Source: Burkholderiales bacterium
GTDB taxonomy: Bacteria > Pseudomonadota > Gammaproteobacteria > Burkholderiales > Burkholderiaceae_E
Direction: 5' to 3'
Length of the DNA stretch: 50,968 nucleotides
NCBI GenBank assembly: GCA_029977705.1
Contig: JAPOKJ010000023.1
Span: 1-50,968 of the forward strand
In this document: positions 36,511-44,824 of the stretch, piece by piece
Numbering within the stretch: position 1 is the first letter of the stretch
How the letters are laid out: every line of letters starts with the position of its first letter
The notes under the pieces: generated by a model
Seen by the model: the letters and a program-made list of their open reading frames with translations, nothing else
Told to the model about the DNA's origin: nothing
The model's database searches: none
Made by a program: the position numbers and the translations under genes

Positions 36511-36903
36511 ATGCTGTCTGATCGGCCCGAGGCGGTGACCCGCACACCGGGCCGCCGCAATGATCAACGTGCGCGCGGCCTGCCCGGCTATCGCGCCTTC
36601 CTGGTCCATCGCCTGTCGGGCCTGGCGCTGGCCCTGTTCCTGCCGCTGCATTTCTGGGCCCTGGGCACCAGCCTGCAGGGGGCGGCGGCGCTCGATGCCT
36701 TCGTGCAGTGGACCGCCACGCCGTTGTTCAAGTTCGCCGAGTGGGGTCTGGTGGTGCTGCTGGGCGCCCATCTGTTGGGCGGCATCCGCCTGTTGCTGAT
36801 CGAGTTCGGGCGTTGGCAGGGGCTGCGCAAGGGGTTGATCACGCTGGGCCTGGTGCTGAACCTGATGCTGGCCGCGCTGCTGGCGCTGGTGATGATCTCC
36901 TAG
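36511..36903 (+). CDS. Sdh-like cytochrome b membrane subunit (second)
   Basis: About 130 residues with three membrane helices. YRAFLVHRLSGLALALFLPLHFWALG is a clear SdhC-type quinone/haem helix and LLGAHLLGGIRLLLIEFG the matching haem-His helix. Both membrane subunits therefore look SdhC-like rather than one C and one D. ATG 36511 and ATG 36493 are both possible starts; the latter would overlap the previous stop. It lies 4 bases after the first subunit, in the same operon. Confidence 0.8.
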   Translation: MLSDRPEAVTRTPGRRNDQRARGLPGYRAFLVHRLSGLALALFLPLHFWALGTSLQGAAALDAFVQWTATPLFKFAEWGLVVLLGAHLLGGIRLLLIEFGRWQGLRKGLITLGLVLNLMLAALLALVMIS

Positions 36904-36951
36904 TGGGGTGTGCCCCCGCGCCCCTGGCGTTTCCCAATCAAGGAAGACCTG

Positions 36952-38010
36952 ATGACGCAAGAAACACGAATCATTGAGGTACGGACGCTGCCCGACGGCC
37001 GGGTGCCCGGTGCGCGCCGTCGTCTGCTTGGCGCCGGTCTGGGCGCTGCCGTGGTCTGGTCAGTGGCGCCCGCCTCGGGCCTGTTGCCGCGCACGGCCGC
37101 CGCGCAGGCCACCTGGCCGGCCAAGCCGGTGCGCCTGATCGCCCCCTTCCCGCCAGGCGGCACGGTCGACGTGGTGGCCCGCATGATGGCCCAGAAGCTC
37201 CAGGATGCCTGGGGCCAGTCGGTGGTGGTCGAGAACAAGGCCGGTGCCGGTGGCAACATCGGTGCCGCCGAGGGCGCACGGGCAACACCCGATGGCTACA
37301 CCCTGGTGCTGGCCTCCGGCTCGATCCTGACCGTCAATCCGCACATCTACGCCAAGATGCCCTTTGACGTGAACAAGGACTTCACCCCGGTCATCAGCGT
37401 GTCGCAAGGCCCGATGGTGATCGTGGTGGCTCCGCAGGTGCCGGCCCGCAACCTGGCCGAGTTCATCGCGCTGGCCAAGTCCAGGCCCGGCCAGATGAAC
37501 TTCGGCTCGGCAGGCATTGGTTCGCAGGTGCACATGGCCGGCGAGAACTTCCTGTTCAGTGCCGGCATCGATCTGAAGCATGTGCCCTACAAGGGCGAGG
37601 GGCCGGCGCTGGCCGATCTGGCCGCCGGTGCCATCGAGATGGTGCCCGGCAACCTGGCCGCGATGCTGCCCTTCATCAAGGCAGGCAAGGTCCGTGCCCT
37701 GGCGGTCACCAGTGCCGAACGCACACCGGCCGCCCCCGACATTCCAACGGTGGCCGAGTCCGGCGTGCCGGGCTTTGTCAACGTCGGCTGGTTCGGCATC
37801 CTGGCGCCGGCCGCCACGCCGCGCGAACTGGTCGAGCGCATCCAGCGCGATGTCACCCGCATCCTGGCCCAGGACGACACCCGGCAGCGCCTGCTGACCG
37901 CCGGCATGACGCCGGTGGGCACCACTGGCGCGGCCTTGTCCGATGCCATCCGCAGCGAGACCCAGAACTGGGCCCGCATCGTCCGTGAACGCAAGATCCA
38001 GCCGCAATGA
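36952..38010 (+). CDS. Bug/TctC-family periplasmic receptor inside the operon
   Basis: A 352-residue receptor. A twin-arginine-like signal (GARRRLLGAGLGAAVVWSVAPASG) is followed by the Bug N-terminus PVRLIAPFPPGGTVDVVARMM and VVVENKAGAGGNIGAAEGA. It starts at 36952 with AAGGA ten bases upstream. Its stop overlaps the next ATG (ATGA at 38007-38010). Within a dehydrogenase-hydratase operon it most likely binds that pathway's acid in the periplasm. No TctAB partner is encoded nearby. Confidence 0.92.
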   Translation: MTQETRIIEVRTLPDGRVPGARRRLLGAGLGAAVVWSVAPASGLLPRTAAAQATWPAKPVRLIAPFPPGGTVDVVARMMAQKLQDAWGQSVVVENKAGAGGNIGAAEGARATPDGYTLVLASGSILTVNPHIYAKMPFDVNKDFTPVISVSQGPMVIVVAPQVPARNLAEFIALAKSRPGQMNFGSAGIGSQVHMAGENFLFSAGIDLKHVPYKGEGPALADLAAGAIEMVPGNLAAMLPFIKAGKVRALAVTSAERTPAAPDIPTVAESGVPGFVNVGWFGILAPAATPRELVERIQRDVTRILAQDDTRQRLLTAGMTPVGTTGAALSDAIRSETQNWARIVRERKIQPQ

Positions 38011-38888
38011 GCCTGCACCTGACCCCGGAGGCGGTCGAGGAGGCTGCCATGAAACTGTACGTCCAGGCCCTCAAGGCCCTGCCGCCCGATATCAAGCAGG
38101 GCTTTGCGCGCCTGTCGCGTGACGAGCGCGACGAGACGGCCCGCTCGGTGCTGGGCACCATGATCACCAACATCAAGGTGGCCGAGGACACCGACAACCT
38201 GCTGTGCCAGGACACCGGTATTCCAATCTACAACGTGCTGATCGGCCGCCATGTGCAGTTCGACGGCGCCGAGCTGAAGGCCGCGATCCAGCGTGGCTGC
38301 ACGCGGGCCACGCGCGAGCATCCGCTGCGCTCCTCGGTGGTCCACCCGATCACGCGCAAGAACGAGCACACCAGCTGTGGCGCCGGGGTACCGGTGATCC
38401 ATGTCGACTTCACCGAGCGCGAGGATGTGGTCGAGATCGAGATGGTGCCCAAGGGCAGCGGCTCGGAGAACAATTCCTTCCTGCGCATGGCCATTCCTGC
38501 GGAGGGGCTTGCCGCCGTCAAGCGCTTTGTCGTCGACTCGGTGATTGCAGCCGGCGGCAAGACCTGCCCGCCCACCATCGTCGGGGTCGGCGTCGGCGGC
38601 ACCTCGGACCTGTGCGTGCACCTGGCCAAGAAGGCAGCCACGCGGCTACTGGGCTCGCACTGCGACGACCCTGAAGGTGCCAAGCTGGAGCGCGAACTGA
38701 GTCAGGCGGTCAACCTGCTGGGCGTCGGTCCGCAGGGGCTCGGGGGTGATGGCACCGCCTTTGCCGTGCATGTCGAGATCGCGGCCACCCACATCACGAT
38801 GAACCCGGTCGCCGTGAATATGCAATGTCACTCGGCCCGCCGCGCGCGGGCCACGTTCACGCCGCAAGGCGTGCACTACGGTTACTGA
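38007..38888 (+). CDS. class I fumarase / tartrate dehydratase alpha subunit
   Basis: A 293-residue alpha-type subunit of the two-subunit, [4Fe-4S] class I hydro-lyases (fumarase, L-tartrate dehydratase). Marks are LLCQDTGIPIYNV, ITRKNEHTSCGAGVP, PKGSGSENNSFLRM and VGVGVGGTSDLCVHLAKKA; cysteines at LCQ, SCG and DLC are cluster-ligand candidates. It adds water across an alkene dicarboxylate. The beta subunit is next; the exact substrate (fumarate, tartrate or an alkyl analogue) cannot be told from sequence. Confidence 0.92.
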   Translation: MSLHLTPEAVEEAAMKLYVQALKALPPDIKQGFARLSRDERDETARSVLGTMITNIKVAEDTDNLLCQDTGIPIYNVLIGRHVQFDGAELKAAIQRGCTRATREHPLRSSVVHPITRKNEHTSCGAGVPVIHVDFTEREDVVEIEMVPKGSGSENNSFLRMAIPAEGLAAVKRFVVDSVIAAGGKTCPPTIVGVGVGGTSDLCVHLAKKAATRLLGSHCDDPEGAKLERELSQAVNLLGVGPQGLGGDGTAFAVHVEIAATHITMNPVAVNMQCHSARRARATFTPQGVHYGY

Positions 38889-38893
38889 ACATC

Positions 38894-39505
38894 ATGGCCC
38901 ATTACACCTTCGACATGCCCGTCACCGAAGCGCAGGTGCGCCAACTGCGCGTCAAGGACACGGTAACGCTCAACCGCACCCTGTATGGCATCCGTGATGC
39001 CAGCTACATTGCCCTGTACGACAAGGGCCGCAGCACGCGCTTTGACCTGAACGGCCATGCCGTGATCCATACCGCCCCCAATGTGAAAAAGGTGCCGGTC
39101 AGCAGCGAGCATCCGGCCGGCTATGCACCGGTGTGCATCGGCACCACCACCAGCGATCGCATGGAGCGCTTCACCCGCCAGCTGATGAGCCAGAACGGGG
39201 TGCGCCTGATCGTGGGCAAGGGTGGCATGCGCGAAGGCTCGCTGGCGGCCTTCAGCGAGCTGGGAGGCGCCTATCTGGCCATCGTTGGCGGTGCCGCGGC
39301 CCTGGAGACCACCTGGGTCGAGCAGATCGAGGATGTCGACATGGACGATCTGAACCCCGAGTCGTTGTGGAAGTTCCGCATCCGCGGCTTCGGCCCCTTG
39401 CTGGTGGCGATGGACTCGCACGGCGGCTCGCTCTACGACGTGGTCAACCGCCAGGTCGCCGGGCAGCGGGCCGCAGCCCTGGCCAGCCTGGGATTGTCCT
39501 CATGA
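38894..39505 (+). CDS. class I fumarase / tartrate dehydratase beta subunit
   Basis: A 203-residue beta subunit: RQLRVKDTVTLNRTLYGIRDASY, then the signature GTTTSDRMERFTRQLM and LIVGKGGMREGSLAAFSELGGAYLAIVGGAAAL. It completes the hydro-lyase with the alpha subunit at 38007. I place the start at 38894, 5 bases after the alpha stop; the longer frame upstream is overlap. Its stop overlaps the next ATG (ATGA at 39502-39505). Confidence 0.92.
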   Translation: MAHYTFDMPVTEAQVRQLRVKDTVTLNRTLYGIRDASYIALYDKGRSTRFDLNGHAVIHTAPNVKKVPVSSEHPAGYAPVCIGTTTSDRMERFTRQLMSQNGVRLIVGKGGMREGSLAAFSELGGAYLAIVGGAAALETTWVEQIEDVDMDDLNPESLWKFRIRGFGPLLVAMDSHGGSLYDVVNRQVAGQRAAALASLGLSS

Positions 39506-41220
39506 GGACCGTGCACCGGCGTCAGACCGACATCCTGATCCTGGGCTCGGGGGGAGCGGGCCTGTTTGCGGCCCTGCATGCGCACCAGGCCGCGCCCGGG
39601 CTGAAGATCACGGTGGCGGTGAAGGGGCTGCTGGGCAAGAGTGGCTGCACCCGCATGGTCCAGGGCGGCTACAACGTGGCACTGGCGGCTGGCGACTCGG
39701 TCGAGCGGCACTTCATGGACACCATCGAAGGCGGCAAGTGGCTGCCCGACCAGGACCTGGCCTGGACCCTTGTGAACAAGGCGGTCGAGCGCATCCACGA
39801 ACTGGAAAACGAACTGGGCTGCTTCTTTGACCGCAACCCCGACGGCACCGTGCACCAGAAGGCCTTCGCGGGGCAGACCTTCGACCGCACCGTGCACAAG
39901 GGCGACCAGACCGGCATCGAGATCATCAACCGGCTGGCCGAGCAGGTATGGGCGCGCAAGATCGAACGCATGGAAGAGCATCGCGCCATCGCGCTGGTGC
40001 CCGACAAGGGCGGCCAGGCGCTGGCCGGCGTGCTGATGATCGACCTGCGCAGCGGCGACTATGTCTTCGTGCAGGCGCGCGCGGTGCTGCTGGCCACCGG
40101 CGGCGGGCCGACCATGTACAAGTTCCACACCCCCTCGGGCGAGAAAAGCTGTGATGGCCTGGCCATGGCCCTGGAGGCCGGGCTGGCCCTGCGCGACATG
40201 GAGATGGTGCAGTTCCATCCGACCGGCCTGCTGGCCGGCAGCGGCACCCGCATGACCGGCACCGTGCTCGAGGAAGGCCTGCGCGGGGCGGGGGGCTACC
40301 TGCTCAATGGCGCGGGCGAGCGCTTCATGCAGGCCTATGATGCGGCCGGCGAGCGCGCCACCCGCGACATCGTCTCGCGCAGCATCTACGCCGAGATGCG
40401 GGCCGGTCGCACCACGCCCAATGGCGGTGTCTACATCGAGATGAAGCACCTGGGCATCGACCTGGTGCGCAAGAGTTTCAAGGGCATGGTCGAGCGCTGT
40501 GCCGATTGCGGTTTCGATCTGGCCGGCGGCCGTGTCGAGGTCGTGCCCACCGCCCACTACATGATGGGCGGGGTGGTTTTCGATGGCGACTGCCAGACCG
40601 CGATGCGCGGCCTTTTCGCAGCCGGTGAGGATACCGGTGGCGTGCATGGCGCCAACCGCCTGGGCGGCAATGGGGTGGCCAATTCGACGGTGTTCGGCGG
40701 CATCGCCGGCGAGCGCATGGCGCACTGGGTGCAGCACGAGGCACAGTGGCTGCAGCCCGACGAGGGGCTCATCCAGCACCGCATTGCCGAGCACGAGGCG
40801 CCGCTCACACGCCCCCATGGCAGCACCCAGGGCCTGCGCGAGGCGCTCTACGAATGCATGTGGCAGGACGCCGGCATCCTGCGCACGGCATCCGGCCTGC
40901 AGCGGGCCCAGTCCACCTTGCTGGGCCTTGCGCAGGAGCTCGATCGCATCGGCGTCGAGGGCCGCGACCGGGCTTTCAATCTGAGCTGGCACGACTGGCT
41001 CAACCTGCGCAGCCTGATCCGCATCAGCCAGGTGATTGCCGCCGCGGCACTGGCCCGCGAAGACTCGCGCGGTGCCCACTTTCGCGAAGACTTTCCGGCT
41101 GCGGGCGAACTCGCCCAGTCGCGCTACACGCTGGCGCACTGGCAGGACGGTCGGCTGCACATGAGCACCGAGCCGGTCCGCTTCACCCGTGTCCGTCCTG
41201 GCCAGAGCCTCTTGAGCTGA
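39502..41220 (+). CDS. SdhA/FrdA-like flavoprotein without the covalent-FAD histidine
   Basis: A 572-residue FAD enzyme. The dinucleotide-binding motif is ILILGSGGAGLFAALHA (about 12-28). Where SdhA/FrdA have His-Thr before the AQGG loop to bind FAD covalently, this protein reads GCTRMVQGG, with Cys49. FHPTG (His239), Arg261 in LRGAGG, His352 in HYMMGG and Arg386 in HGANRLGGN are kept, but RGEGG has become RGAGG. Domain order otherwise matches a dehydrogenase flavoprotein. It most likely oxidises or reduces a dicarboxylate, with electrons going to the SdhB-like protein at 35398. Confidence 0.9.
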   Translation: MRTVHRRQTDILILGSGGAGLFAALHAHQAAPGLKITVAVKGLLGKSGCTRMVQGGYNVALAAGDSVERHFMDTIEGGKWLPDQDLAWTLVNKAVERIHELENELGCFFDRNPDGTVHQKAFAGQTFDRTVHKGDQTGIEIINRLAEQVWARKIERMEEHRAIALVPDKGGQALAGVLMIDLRSGDYVFVQARAVLLATGGGPTMYKFHTPSGEKSCDGLAMALEAGLALRDMEMVQFHPTGLLAGSGTRMTGTVLEEGLRGAGGYLLNGAGERFMQAYDAAGERATRDIVSRSIYAEMRAGRTTPNGGVYIEMKHLGIDLVRKSFKGMVERCADCGFDLAGGRVEVVPTAHYMMGGVVFDGDCQTAMRGLFAAGEDTGGVHGANRLGGNGVANSTVFGGIAGERMAHWVQHEAQWLQPDEGLIQHRIAEHEAPLTRPHGSTQGLREALYECMWQDAGILRTASGLQRAQSTLLGLAQELDRIGVEGRDRAFNLSWHDWLNLRSLIRISQVIAAAALAREDSRGAHFREDFPAAGELAQSRYTLAHWQDGRLHMSTEPVRFTRVRPGQSLLS

Positions 41221-41228
41221 ACCCACCC

Positions 41229-42881
41229 ATGCCCGATCCTGTCGCCCCGACCGCCCGCAACCGCGGTGCCGATGCCCTCATGGCCGCACTCAAGCGTGCC
41301 GGCACCTCGCGCATCTTCACGCTCTCGGGCAATCACATCATGCCGGTGTTCGATGCCGCCTTCGATGCCGGCATCGAGCTGGTGCATACCCGCCACGAGG
41401 CAGCGGCCGTCCACATGGCCGATGCCCATGCGCGCCTGACCGGCGAGGTCGGCATTGCGCTGGTCACCGGCGGCCCCGGCCACGCCAACGCGGTGGGCGC
41501 GCTCTACACCGCCCTGATGGCCGAGTCGCCGGTGCTACTGCTCTCCGGACATGCGCCGCACGGGCAGTTGGGCATGGGTGCCTTCCAGGAGATGCGTCAG
41601 GTCGAGATGGCGGCGCCGGTGTGCAAGGCCTCCGGCCTGAGCGTATCGGCCAGTGCCCTGGCGGGCGAGGTGATGCGGGCCCTGCATCTGGCCCGCGCCG
41701 GCCGGCCGGGTCCTGTCCATCTGAGCCTGCCCACCGATGTGCTGGACGCCGATTGCGGCGATGGCATCGCACAGGGCCTGAGCCAGGCGGCCTGCAACCC
41801 GCCGCCGCCCCTGTCGCTGCGTCCGCCGGCCGCCCAGGTGGTGATGGCGCGCCTGCTGGCGGCGCAGCGCCCGATGATCCTGTGCGGGCCCGCCCTGCTC
41901 ACCCGCAGCGGCCGGGCCCTGATGGCGCGGCTGGAGGCGGCGGTCGGCATTCCCGTGATCGGCATGGAGAGCCCGCGCGGCATCAACGATCCGGCCCTGG
42001 GCGCCTTTGGCCAGATGCTGGCCCAGGCCGACGAGATCCTGTTGCTGGGCAAGCGCCTGGACTTCACCCTCAAGTTCGGCGAGCAGCCGGCCCTGGCGGC
42101 CGATGCCCGCTTCACCCAGATCGATCCCGACCCTGCCGAGCTCGAGCGGGCCCGGCGTGCCCTGGGTGATCGCCTGATGCTGGCCATCCAGGCCGATACG
42201 GCGTCCGCCCTGTCCGATTTGGCCGCCACCGGCCAGGCCAGCAGCCAGGGTGCTTGGCGCGATGAGGTCCATGCGGCCCTGCGCTTTCGTCCGCCCGCCT
42301 GGGATGCTGCCGCCTTCAGCTATCCGGGCCGGCTCCATCCGGTGCAGGCCCTGCGCCCGCTGCAGCAACTGCTCGATGCGCACCCGGATGCGGTGCTGGT
42401 CAGCGATGGCGGCGAATTCGGCCAGTGGGCCCAGGCCTGCCTGAGCGCGCCCCACCGTGTCATCAATGGCGTGGCCGGTGCCATCGGTGCCGGCTTGCCC
42501 TTTGCCATCGCGGCGCGCCTGGCCCTGCCCGATGCACCGGTGATCGCCTTCATGGGCGATGGCAGCTTCGGCTTTCATGTCGCTGAATTCGACACCGCCG
42601 CGCGGCACCTCGCACCCTTCGTGGCGGTGGTGGGCAATGATGCCCGCTGGAATGCCGAATACCAGATCCAGCTGCGCGACTACGGGGCATCGCGCACCCA
42701 TGCCTGCGAGCTCTACCCGAGCCGTTACGACCAGGTGGCCGCCGGCTTTGGCGCGCACCCCGAGTACGTCACCCAGGCGGCCCACCTGTTGACCGCGGTC
42801 AAGCGGGCCCGCGACTCCGGCAAGCCCGCCTGCGTCAATGTCATGATCGAGGGCCTGCCGGCCCCCAACATCAGGCGCTGA
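41229..42881 (+). CDS. thiamine-diphosphate-dependent enzyme, acetolactate-synthase-like
   Basis: A 550-residue ThDP enzyme closing the operon. The catalytic Glu is in HTRHEAAAVHMADAHARLTG; the cofactor motif is GDGSFGFHVAEFDTAARHLAPFVAVVGND, with Asp in place of the usual second Asn. It starts 8 bases after the flavoprotein stop. ThDP enzymes of this type decarboxylate or cleave 2-oxo or 2-hydroxyacyl compounds, so it could act on the product of the dehydrogenation and hydration steps; that is inference. It is a distant paralogue of 29986-31722 and overlaps the convergent reductase gene by 11 bases. Confidence 0.88.
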   Translation: MPDPVAPTARNRGADALMAALKRAGTSRIFTLSGNHIMPVFDAAFDAGIELVHTRHEAAAVHMADAHARLTGEVGIALVTGGPGHANAVGALYTALMAESPVLLLSGHAPHGQLGMGAFQEMRQVEMAAPVCKASGLSVSASALAGEVMRALHLARAGRPGPVHLSLPTDVLDADCGDGIAQGLSQAACNPPPPLSLRPPAAQVVMARLLAAQRPMILCGPALLTRSGRALMARLEAAVGIPVIGMESPRGINDPALGAFGQMLAQADEILLLGKRLDFTLKFGEQPALAADARFTQIDPDPAELERARRALGDRLMLAIQADTASALSDLAATGQASSQGAWRDEVHAALRFRPPAWDAAAFSYPGRLHPVQALRPLQQLLDAHPDAVLVSDGGEFGQWAQACLSAPHRVINGVAGAIGAGLPFAIAARLALPDAPVIAFMGDGSFGFHVAEFDTAARHLAPFVAVVGNDARWNAEYQIQLRDYGASRTHACELYPSRYDQVAAGFGAHPEYVTQAAHLLTAVKRARDSGKPACVNVMIEGLPAPNIRR

Positions 42882-43881
42882 TCGAGGGATCGACCTGCAT
42901 CATGATCTTGCCGATGTGCTGCGAGCTTTCCATCAGCTCGTGCGCCTGTCGGGCCTGATCGAATCCGAACTGCCTGTAGATCACCGGCAGCATCTGGCCA
43001 CGGGCCAGGCGCGGCCAGATGTGGGCACGCAGTGCGGCGGCGATGCGCGCCTTCTCGGCATCGGTGCGCGGGCGCAGTGTCGAACCGGTGAAGGTCAGGC
43101 GCTTGGCCATGATCGGCATCAGGTCGATGCTCACTTTCGACGTTTCAAGGAAGGCGATCTGCACGATGCGTCCTTCCAGGGCCACGCACTTGAGGTTGCG
43201 GGCCACATACTCGCCGCCCACCATGTCCAGGATCAGCTGGGCGCCGCGGTTCTCGGTGATGCGGGCCACTTCCTCGACGAAGTCCTGCTCGCGGTAATTG
43301 ATGGCATGGTCGGCACCCAGCTTCAGGCAGGCCTGCGCCTTGTCGGCGCTGCCCACGGTCACGATCACGCGGGCACCCCAGGCCTTGGCCATCTGGATTG
43401 CTGTGATGCCGATGCCCGATGAACCGCCATGGATCAGGATGGTCTCGCCGGCCACCAGCTGGCCGCGCTCGATGACATTGGTCCATACCGTGAAGTAGTT
43501 TTCCGGCAGGGCGGCGGCCTGCTGCAGGCTCAGCCCCTGCGGCACCGGCAGCACCTGCCCGGCCGGCGTGCTGACGTATTCGGCATAGGCGCCGCCATTG
43601 GTCAGGGCGCAGACCTTGGCACCCAGGCGCACGCCGTCCTGGCATTGGGCGGCGGCTTCCGAGCCCATGGCCACCACCTCGCCAGACACTTCCAGACCCA
43701 GAATGGGCGAGGCCCCCGGCGGCGGCGGATACTTGCCCTGCCGCTGCGCGACCTCAGGCCGGTTGACGCCGGCATAGGCCACCTTGATCAGCACCTCGCC
43801 CGGCTTGGGCTGGGGGGTCGGGCACTCGGCAATCTTCAGGACGGACGGTTCGCCTCCTGCGCCGTGGTCGATGAAACGCAT
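42871..43881 (-). CDS. NAD(P)H:quinone oxidoreductase (zinc-less MDR, PIG3-like)
   Basis: A 336-residue MDR-family reductase. PILGLEVSGEVVAMG, ALPENYFTVWTNVIERGQL, ILIHGGSSGIGITAIQMAKA (NADPH loop) and VTVGSADKAQACLKLGADHAINYREQD fit the TP53I3/PIG3-type quinone reductases. No zinc cysteines are visible. The start at 43881 gives MRFIDHGAGG. It converges on the ThDP gene and lies 112 bases downstream of the exporter gene. Confidence 0.9.
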   Translation of the reverse strand: MRFIDHGAGGEPSVLKIAECPTPQPKPGEVLIKVAYAGVNRPEVAQRQGKYPPPPGASPILGLEVSGEVVAMGSEAAAQCQDGVRLGAKVCALTNGGAYAEYVSTPAGQVLPVPQGLSLQQAAALPENYFTVWTNVIERGQLVAGETILIHGGSSGIGITAIQMAKAWGARVIVTVGSADKAQACLKLGADHAINYREQDFVEEVARITENRGAQLILDMVGGEYVARNLKCVALEGRIVQIAFLETSKVSIDLMPIMAKRLTFTGSTLRPRTDAEKARIAAALRAHIWPRLARGQMLPVIYRQFGFDQARQAHELMESSQHIGKIMMQVDPSISA

Positions 43882-43993
43882 GCAATTCTCCAGACAGACG
43901 GAATTCGTTGGCCCCGGACGAGTCAAGGGGTACAGGGCGCATAGTTTGGCAGATTCGGCCCGGGGCCACTGGCCGCCGTTGCAGGGCGCCGGG

Positions 43994-44824
43994 CTACCAG
44001 TACTTGAGCAGCATGCGCGTGGCGATCACGAACAGGCTGAAGGCAAAGATCTTCTTGAGCGTGGCCACCGGCATGCGGTGCGCGGTGCGCGCGCCCACCG
44101 GTGCGGTCATCACGCTCACCACCACCAGGGCGATGAGGGCCGGGATGTACACGAAACCCAGGTGCGGATCGGGCAGCCCCGGCACGCGCGAGCCCGACAG
44201 CACGAAGCCGATCGTGCCGAACACCGCCACCGGCACGCCCAGCGCGGCCCCGGTGCCCACGGCGGTGCGCATCGGTACGCCCGAGTACAGCATGAAGGGC
44301 ACGGTCAGGAAGGTGCCGCCGGCAGACACAAAGCCGCAGATGAAACCGATCGGCAGCCCCACCGCCCACAGCCAGGGCAGGGCCGGCATGGTGCGGCCGG
44401 CATCGGGCTTCTTGCCGGTCCAGATCTGCCAGGCACCGAAGTAGACGATGCACACGAAGCCCAGGGCCAGCGACTTCTGGTCGATCCAGCCGCTGGCAAA
44501 CGAGGAGCCCAGGGTGCCCAGCATCATCGGCCAGACCATGCGGCGCACGATCGACCAGTCGACCGAGCCCATCGCATGGTGGGCACGCACCGAGGAGCTG
44601 GAGGTGAACATCACCGAGGCCATCGCCGTGCCCAGGGCCAGGTGCACGATGTGGTCCGGAGCAAAGCGCTGCGCGGTGAAGATGGCCGAGAGGATCGGCA
44701 CCAGCATCATGCCGCCGCCGATGCCCAGCAGGCCCGCCAGGAATCCGATGAAGGCGCCCGCCGCCAGGTACAGCGCCAGCCAGGCCGGCGAGATCTGCGT
44801 GAAGGCCGAGAAAAAGTCGTTCAA
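43994..44824 (-). CDS. TauE/SafE-family membrane exporter
   Basis: A 276-residue protein with about eight hydrophobic helices. The family repeat begins LYLAAGAFIGFLAGLLGIGGGMMLVPIL and recurs as GLPIGFICGFVSAGGTFLTVPFML. Members export sulfite, sulfonates or small acids. The start at 44824 overlaps the stop of the upstream cupin gene (ATGA at 44821-44824), so the two are translationally coupled and may share a substrate. Confidence 0.92.
   Translation of the reverse strand: MNDFFSAFTQISPAWLALYLAAGAFIGFLAGLLGIGGGMMLVPILSAIFTAQRFAPDHIVHLALGTAMASVMFTSSSSVRAHHAMGSVDWSIVRRMVWPMMLGTLGSSFASGWIDQKSLALGFVCIVYFGAWQIWTGKKPDAGRTMPALPWLWAVGLPIGFICGFVSAGGTFLTVPFMLYSGVPMRTAVGTGAALGVPVAVFGTIGFVLSGSRVPGLPDPHLGFVYIPALIALVVVSVMTAPVGARTAHRMPVATLKKIFAFSLFVIATRMLLKYW

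Noticed and set aside
43910-43967. Inverted repeats GGCCCCGG and CCGGGGCC before the reductase gene
   Set aside because: Spaced 42 bases apart in GC-rich DNA with no promoter or T run; likely chance.
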